Assembly (NCBI GenBank): GCA_028277515.1
Contig: JANQGC010000191.1
Span: 1 to 18,618 of the forward strand
From: Anaerolineae bacterium
Lineage (GTDB): Bacteria; Chloroflexota; Anaerolineae; Promineifilales; Promineifilaceae
DNA length: 18,618 nt
Direction: 5' to 3'
Shown here: positions 14,626 to 18,618 of the stretch, one piece after another
How the letters are laid out: each line of letters opens with the position of its first letter
Numbering within the stretch: position 1 is the first letter of the stretch
Position numbers and translations under genes: made by a program
Notes under the pieces: generated by a model
Database searches by the model: none
Told to the model about the DNA's origin: nothing
What the model saw: only the letters and a program-made list of their open reading frames with translations

Positions 14626-16841
14626 GGGAATCTCTCTAAATCCATTCTCATTTGTTCTTCTTTGGGAATGGTGAATGTGTCAACCGCCTCCAACAAACCG
14701 GCGGCCTCCCAGGCGGATATACCCCCTTCTAAGATGGAGACATTTGTGTATTCGTTGTCCAATAAGATGGCGGCTGCCTGTTTGCTGCGCCGGCTGCTGC
14801 GGCAAACAAGGATGATGGGTTGATCTTTTTTAATTGCCGGATCGAGCGCAGCGATCAAGGGCAGGGGCACGGAACGCGCCCCATCAATATGGCCGTGATG
14901 GAATTCTCGCGGTTCGCGCACATCAATCAACGCGATCTCTTTTTTCTTATCAGGATCTTTCATGATCTGCCAAAGCTCTTTGGATTCAACAGTCGGATAG
15001 ACCTTGCCGGTTAAATTTTTGTCAAAAGTCAGGCCGATGAGATCGAGGCGCTTGGGCAGATTCTGACATTCTTTAAACACCCGGACGGGGCATTCGTAGA
15101 TACAGACCGCCGGATCGAGCGCGTGATGGAACAGGTAGCTGATCGCTTTGTCATCGTCAAGAAAATGGTCGAATCCCAGGTGTTTATCGAATTCTGTGTC
15201 CTTCATTCGTTGCATGACGCGATGGCTGACACGAACTAAATAAACATCTCCCCCGCGATCCCGGTAGGTATGGACCACGTTCTCCAACATATGGATGCCG
15301 CTGAAGTCAGCATTGTTGACGTGGTGCATGCGTAGAAGCAGAAATTTCTGGGATGGGTTTTTAGCAGCTTGGTCGAGAATGAAGTCTTCAACATAGTTGA
15401 CGGCTCCGAAGTAGAGATCGCCCAAAATTTCGATGATTCCCAGTTGGGGACAATCTTCTTTGTCGGAGTCATACACAAAGTGGTCGAATGATTCGTCGGG
15501 AACAACGGTGTGTACTCGAGGAGTGCTGGTGTGCATAATGTAACGAATGAATGAGAGAATTATGCCAATGAGCACGGCCGTTTCGATATGCAAGAAGAGT
15601 GTGCCAAAAAATGTGACAGCCATGATCACAGCATCGCCGCGACCGCCTTGTAAGATACGGCGAATTTCACCCTTGTCAATCATGCCATAGGCGGTGACGA
15701 TCAGCACGCCGGCCAGGGCCGATCGAGGCAGATAGCGGGCAAATGGGCCTAAGAACTGCATGGCGATGAGCACCAGCAAACTGGCCAAAATGGCGGCCAT
15801 ACGTGTTTTAGCGCCTGACCGGAAATTGACGGCCGTTCGCGAAAATGATCCGGCCACAGGATAGCCGGAAAGCAGACCGGTGACCGTATTGGCCATTCCC
15901 TGGCCCACAAATTCCTGGTTGCTGTCCAGGCGCTGGCGTGTCTGGACGGCGACTGATTTAGAAATGGCCGTACTTTCCACCAGCCCAATTGCACCAACGG
16001 CCACGGCCCCGGCAATTAAACTGCTTATCAAATCCAAATCAACCTGTTGTAGATCAGTCAAGGGCGGGAGACCACTGGGTAGACTTCCGATGACATTCAC
16101 CCCTGCGGAATTAAAGCCGAAAATAAAAACGATGATGGATGCCAGCAACAGCGCTATTAAGGCTCCGGGTAAATTGGGATTCACGCGCTTGATGAGGATT
16201 AAAAAGATAATGGTCCCGATGCCGATTGCAGCGGTGAGAAGATGGGAATCAGGAACGCGAATCACCATGTCCAGGGTGGATTCCAGGAGATGCTCACCCG
16301 AGGAAAGCAGTCCAAGAAGAGGGCCAATTTGTTTGAGTAAAATGAGGACACCGGCCCCGCTGGCGAAGCCGACGATGACGGAATGGGAGACGAAATTTAC
16401 CAGTACGCCCAAACGGGCTAAGCCAAGTACGAGCTGGAATAGGCCGACCATGATGGCCAGGACACTGGCCGCGACGATATACTCAGGTGTGTTTGGCATT
16501 GCCGCGCTGGATAGGGTTGATAAAACTAGCAGGGAAATGGCGTTGGTCGGGCCATTATGAATTTGATCGGACGAACCCCAAAGAGCGCCGATAACGCCAC
16601 CCACAACGGCCGCATAGAGTCCCATTTCCGGGGGAAGTTCGGCAATGATAGCGAAGGCGATGGCCTGTGGCAGCAGGATGACGGCAACCGTCAGGCCGGC
16701 GATGAAGTCAGGTCGGAAGTCAGACGGATTGTAGGTGCGAAATAGTCGGACCGGCTCGGTGAGATATTTTCCTATGGGAGCGATCGTTGACTTGAACGCC
16801 ACTTGTATCCGTGAATCCTCAGCAACGAGTGGTGCATCCAT
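14622..16841 (-). CDS. SulP anion transporter fused to STAS and rhodanese domains
   Basis: 739 residues. A membrane part (about 45-435) with many helices carries SulP landmarks: PSDFRPDFIAGLTVAVILLPQ (39-59), NGPTNAISLL (96-105), FVSHSVIVGF (150-159) and GLLSGYPVAGSFSRTAVN (322-339). A STAS domain (about 465-570) with NNADFSGIHMLE (509-520) follows. After a Cys-bearing linker (Cys580, 584, 592) comes a rhodanese domain (about 620-715) with LIDVREPREFHHGHIDGA and the persulfide loop CRSSRRS (Cys680). SulP proteins carry sulfate, bicarbonate or other anions; the rhodanese points to sulfur but does not prove the substrate. TAAACT lies six bases before the ATG and no Shine-Dalgarno is seen. It is first in a two-gene operon with the GlpX-like gene. 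Confidence 0.93.
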   Translation of the reverse strand: MDAPLVAEDSRIQVAFKSTIAPIGKYLTEPVRLFRTYNPSDFRPDFIAGLTVAVILLPQAIAFAIIAELPPEMGLYAAVVGGVIGALWGSSDQIHNGPTNAISLLVLSTLSSAAMPNTPEYIVAASVLAIMVGLFQLVLGLARLGVLVNFVSHSVIVGFASGAGVLILLKQIGPLLGLLSSGEHLLESTLDMVIRVPDSHLLTAAIGIGTIIFLILIKRVNPNLPGALIALLLASIIVFIFGFNSAGVNVIGSLPSGLPPLTDLQQVDLDLISSLIAGAVAVGAIGLVESTAISKSVAVQTRQRLDSNQEFVGQGMANTVTGLLSGYPVAGSFSRTAVNFRSGAKTRMAAILASLLVLIAMQFLGPFARYLPRSALAGVLIVTAYGMIDKGEIRRILQGGRGDAVIMAVTFFGTLFLHIETAVLIGIILSFIRYIMHTSTPRVHTVVPDESFDHFVYDSDKEDCPQLGIIEILGDLYFGAVNYVEDFILDQAAKNPSQKFLLLRMHHVNNADFSGIHMLENVVHTYRDRGGDVYLVRVSHRVMQRMKDTEFDKHLGFDHFLDDDKAISYLFHHALDPAVCIYECPVRVFKECQNLPKRLDLIGLTFDKNLTGKVYPTVESKELWQIMKDPDKKKEIALIDVREPREFHHGHIDGARSVPLPLIAALDPAIKKDQPIILVCRSSRRSKQAAAILLDNEYTNVSILEGGISAWEAAGLLEAVDTFTIPKEEQMRMDLERFP

Positions 16842-16847
16842 ATCGGC

Positions 16848-16853
16848 AGTTTA
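16848..16853 (-). promoter_or_regulatory. TAAACT -10-like box, leaderless start
   Basis: On the minus strand TAAACT (4 of 6 match to TATAAT) ends six bases before ATG 16841, the same spacing as three other genes here. The match is weaker and supported mainly by that shared spacing and the lack of a Shine-Dalgarno. Confidence 0.35.
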
Positions 16854-16941
16854 CGACATGGCCCATTAAAGATCAACTGCAAAATGATTTGTCCCGCCTG
16901 TCCCGCCCTTACGATATTGATCGAAGTGTTGCAGAGATGAA

Positions 16942-16956
16942 AAGATCGGCGATCTT
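16942..16956 (-). terminator. Hairpin at the end of the metallophosphoesterase gene
   Basis: AAGATCG and CGATCTT form a 7-bp stem around one base. On the minus strand the stem is followed by a run of four T in total, and it overlaps the TAA stop (16955-16957). It is short for an intrinsic terminator but well placed. Confidence 0.5.
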
Positions 16957-17584
16957 ATTCTATTTCTAAAACTTTATATGGGTAAATGTTGATGATTTCG
17001 GTTTGTTTATACTGGCTTCGGCGGGGAGTATCTTGACGATAGATGTGGATATGGCCGTGTAAATGGTAGCGTGGTTTAAAGATGCTCATCAGATTAAGGA
17101 AAACCATGAAGCCGGTGTGGGCGAGGTCGGACCGATCGTGGATGCCGAATGGAGGAGAATGGGTGATCAAAATGTCGAGAAAACGGCCGTATCGTTGGCG
17201 ATTCCATAACAGTCGAGGAACAAGCCTGGCCACCTGCCCCCTCATCTCATTTTCAGAATACATGTAGGGGGCGCCGGTTCGGTAGCGCATAGAACCACTT
17301 AATCCGGCGATCAACAGATTTTTATGTTTTACCACCTGGGCATGGATGTCCGTTCCGCCCCGCACACCCGTTAATTGGCCACGGCCGCTCACGTATTGTG
17401 GATTACCGTCATGGTTTCCGTGAACATAATAGAGGGGGACATCAAGGGCGGAGACAAGGAAATCGAGATAGTAATAGGGCAGATCACCACAACCAAGAAT
17501 TAAATCGACATCCGGAATGTTCTTACGAACGTTATTACTATAAAGAAAATCCAGAACCTTGTCGCTGACCGCCAATATTTTCAT
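16955..17584 (-). CDS. Metallophosphoesterase (calcineurin-like fold)
   Basis: 209 residues, soluble. The dinuclear-metal motifs are in order: AVSDKV (5-10, Asp8), GCGD (31-34), GNHD (56-59), ITHSPP (140-145, His142) and HGHIH (176-180). The first motif lacks the usual His of DxH (it is DKV). I recall the same SDKV form in a subgroup of these enzymes, so it may be a subfamily trait rather than damage. The substrate could be a phosphodiester or phosphomonoester; family members act on nucleotides, cyclic nucleotides or proteins. The ATG lies 4 nt after the TAA of the MazG-like gene and has no ribosome site of its own, so translation is probably coupled. Pairing with a nucleotide pyrophosphohydrolase hints at nucleotide turnover. 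Confidence 0.85.
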   Translation of the reverse strand: MKILAVSDKVLDFLYSNNVRKNIPDVDLILGCGDLPYYYLDFLVSALDVPLYYVHGNHDGNPQYVSGRGQLTGVRGGTDIHAQVVKHKNLLIAGLSGSMRYRTGAPYMYSENEMRGQVARLVPRLLWNRQRYGRFLDILITHSPPFGIHDRSDLAHTGFMVFLNLMSIFKPRYHLHGHIHIYRQDTPRRSQYKQTEIINIYPYKVLEIE

Positions 17585-17588
17585 ACAT

Positions 17589-17894
17589 TTAAGGGTTTGG
17601 CCATTGACGATTTAAATTTTCATCCAATTTAGCAAGAATTGCTTGCTCCAGATTAATGCCGGTGACGCTCGCTAACTGAAGCAGGTATAGGGCGACATCA
17701 GCTAATTCGGAGGCCAGGGCGTCCGGGTCTGTGGCTTCTTCCTGCCATTGAAAATGTTCCAAGACTTCCGCAGCTTCAATGGCCAGGGAGGCAGCCAGGT
17801 TTCGGGGGGATTGTTGCTTAGGGGTGTCTTCTTCGTACCAACCTTTTCCGGTGACGAAGTCATGCATACGGGCTTCTAGTTCGGATAAGTCCAT
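17589..17894 (-). CDS. MazG-like nucleotide pyrophosphohydrolase
   Basis: 101 residues from ATG 17894 (MDLSELEARMHDFV). It is an all-helical NTP pyrophosphohydrolase of the MazG/RS21-C6 (dCTPase-like) group. Metal-binding acids are visible in SLAIEAAEVLEHFQW (about 36-50) and ELADVALYLLQLA (about 63-75), the ExxE...ExxD pattern. NLAASLAIE and the HFQW ending are typical of the short stand-alone form that cleaves non-canonical or modified dNTPs to monophosphates, cleaning the nucleotide pool. A longer frame from TTG 17942 would run through the stem-loop at 17905-17943 and adds residues not shared with the family, so it is rejected. It is followed 4 nt later by the metallophosphoesterase in one operon. 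Confidence 0.85.
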   Translation of the reverse strand: MDLSELEARMHDFVTGKGWYEEDTPKQQSPRNLAASLAIEAAEVLEHFQWQEEATDPDALASELADVALYLLQLASVTGINLEQAILAKLDENLNRQWPNP

Positions 17895-17904
17895 CAGATA
17901 GCAA

Positions 17905-17952
17905 ATTGCGCATGGGTAGGCAGGCCGCCCATCCATGCGCAATGTTTTTTTT
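17905..17952. terminator. Stem-loop with T8 between gap and the mazG-like gene
   Basis: ATTGCGCATGG (17905-17915) and CCATGCGCAAT (17933-17943) are perfect 11-base arms around a 17-base loop. On the plus strand G and then eight T follow (17945-17952), so as a classic intrinsic terminator it would stop rightward transcription. For the leftward gap and mazG transcripts it lies after the gap stop with an A-run in front, and could still pause or separate the two genes. Confidence 0.65.
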
Positions 17953-17962
17953 AAGCAGAATT

Positions 17963-18618
17963 TTACAGTCTTTCAGCTACGTAGGCACAAAGATCAACCA
18001 GGCGCGCGGAGTAGCCCCACTCATTGTCATACCAGGTGACAACTTTGACCATTTTGCCATCGGAAACTTCCGTAGATAGACCATCAATGGTCGAGGAGGC
18101 GCTGGAGCCGATGAAGTCGGTGGAAACAACCGGGTCTTCGGTGTATTCCAGGACCTTGCCCAGCCAACCGCCACCTTCGGCCGCTGCTTTGAAGGCCGCA
18201 TTGACTTCTTCTGCGGTGGTTGCTTTGGCGACAATGGCGGTCAAGTCTACCACCGAGCCAGTCACGACCGGTACGCGGAAGGCCATACCATTGATTTTTC
18301 CATCCAGTTCAGGGAGGACCAGGCCGACAGCCCGGGCAGCGCCGGTGGTCGTGGGGATGATGTTGGCAAAGGCAGTTCGTGCGCGGCGCAAATCTTTGGC
18401 AGCCATGTCCAAAATTTTCTGACCATTGGTGACCGCATGAATAGTAGACATTAAGGCAGTTTCAATGGTGAAGTTGTCGTGCAGGACCTTGGCGGCAGGG
18501 GCCAGGCAGTTGGTTGTACAGCTGGCGTTGGAGATAACATCCATGGTGCTGCTGTCGTATGCATCTTCATTGACACCAAGCACGAAGGTGCCGTCAACAC
18601 CTTTTCCGGGTGCAGAAA
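17963..18618 (-). CDS. gap: Glyceraldehyde-3-phosphate dehydrogenase, C-terminal part (runs off right edge)
   Basis: The frame is open to the window edge and gives the last ~217 residues of about 335. It would oxidise glyceraldehyde-3-phosphate to 1,3-bisphosphoglycerate in glycolysis (or the reverse in sugar synthesis). The first visible residues are [20 protein letters not shown], followed by the active-site block [13 protein letters not shown] with the catalytic Cys, then [14 protein letters not shown] (catalytic His), [18 protein letters not shown] and the [12 protein letters not shown] ending. All phosphate- and catalysis-related residues expected in this half are present. The internal GTG near 18583 is not the start, since coding sequence continues upstream. 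It may be cotranscribed with the leftward genes, but a strong stem-loop follows its stop. Confidence 0.97.
   Translation of the reverse strand, partial: SAPGKGVDGTFVLGVNEDAYDSSTMDVISNASCTTNCLAPAAKVLHDNFTIETALMSTIHAVTNGQKILDMAAKDLRRARTAFANIIPTTTGAARAVGLVLPELDGKINGMAFRVPVVTGSVVDLTAIVAKATTAEEVNAAFKAAAEGGGWLGKVLEYTEDPVVSTDFIGSSASSTIDGLSTEVSDGKMVKVVTWYDNEWGYSARLVDLCAYVAERL

Noticed and set aside
15880..16560. Plus-strand 226-codon frame opposite the SulP gene
   Set aside because: Antisense to conserved transmembrane sequence, with a composition typical of shadow frames.
17895..17942. N-terminal extension of the mazG-like gene from TTG 17942
   Set aside because: It is encoded by the stem-loop and has no family similarity; the domain starts at ATG 17894.
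17963..18583. gap as a short gene starting at the internal GTG near 18583
   Set aside because: Coding sequence ([11 protein letters not shown]) continues to the window edge, so the gene is only cut by the window.

Overview
The window looks like a chromosomal segment of a free-living bacterium with roughly balanced base composition. It is most likely from the Chloroflexota (Anaerolineae-like). This is inferred from the mix of gene families, the many palindromic intergenic repeats, the mixture of Shine-Dalgarno and apparently leaderless starts, and the very dense CGGCCG palindrome. No rRNA, tRNA, transposase, integrase, CRISPR array or phage gene was found. Fifteen genes lie wholly inside the window and two more run off its ends.

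Layout. 1-232 (-) is the N-terminal end of a membrane protein leaving the left edge. 540-1433 (-) is an esterase-D type alpha/beta hydrolase. 1651-2190 (+) is a DUF1992 (DnaJC28-like) protein whose stop codon interlocks with that of 2187-3851 (-), a wax ester synthase/diacylglycerol acyltransferase carrying an extra helix-hairpin-helix tail. 4078-4710 (-) is a histidine phosphatase. 4937-5677 and 5685-6416 (+) form a two-gene membrane operon: an unknown multi-pass protein followed by a TauE/SafE exporter. 6473-7756 (-) is a secreted protein with two spondin-like units. 7958-10291 (-) is a complete hypF without other hydrogenase genes nearby. 10471-11376 (+) is a family 2 glycosyltransferase. 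11524-13011 (-) is a membrane-anchored beta-propeller. 13121-13603 (+) is a small membrane protein. 16841 to 13639 (-) is a translationally coupled pair, a SulP-STAS-rhodanese fusion followed by a GlpX-family phosphatase. 17894 to 16955 (-) is a MazG-like pyrophosphohydrolase followed by a metallophosphoesterase. 17963-18618 (-) is the C-terminal two thirds of glyceraldehyde-3-phosphate dehydrogenase leaving the right edge.

Most genes are ordinary housekeeping or accessory metabolism. The more interesting signals are: (1) the GlpX-like protein has lost two of the four metal ligands and the lysine known from E. coli GlpX, and it is coupled to a SulP-rhodanese fusion, which suggests a changed function; (2) the acyltransferase-HhH fusion; (3) nearly every longer intergenic gap holds a distinct palindromic repeat family, including a 120-bp concentric inverted repeat, a 28-bp tandem hairpin array and a two-hairpin unit with a nested insertion; (4) a heptamer repeat sits in frame inside hypF; (5) CGGCCG occurs about 47 times by eye, against about 6 expected; (6) four genes share a -10-like box exactly six bases before the ATG, the layout of leaderless mRNAs.
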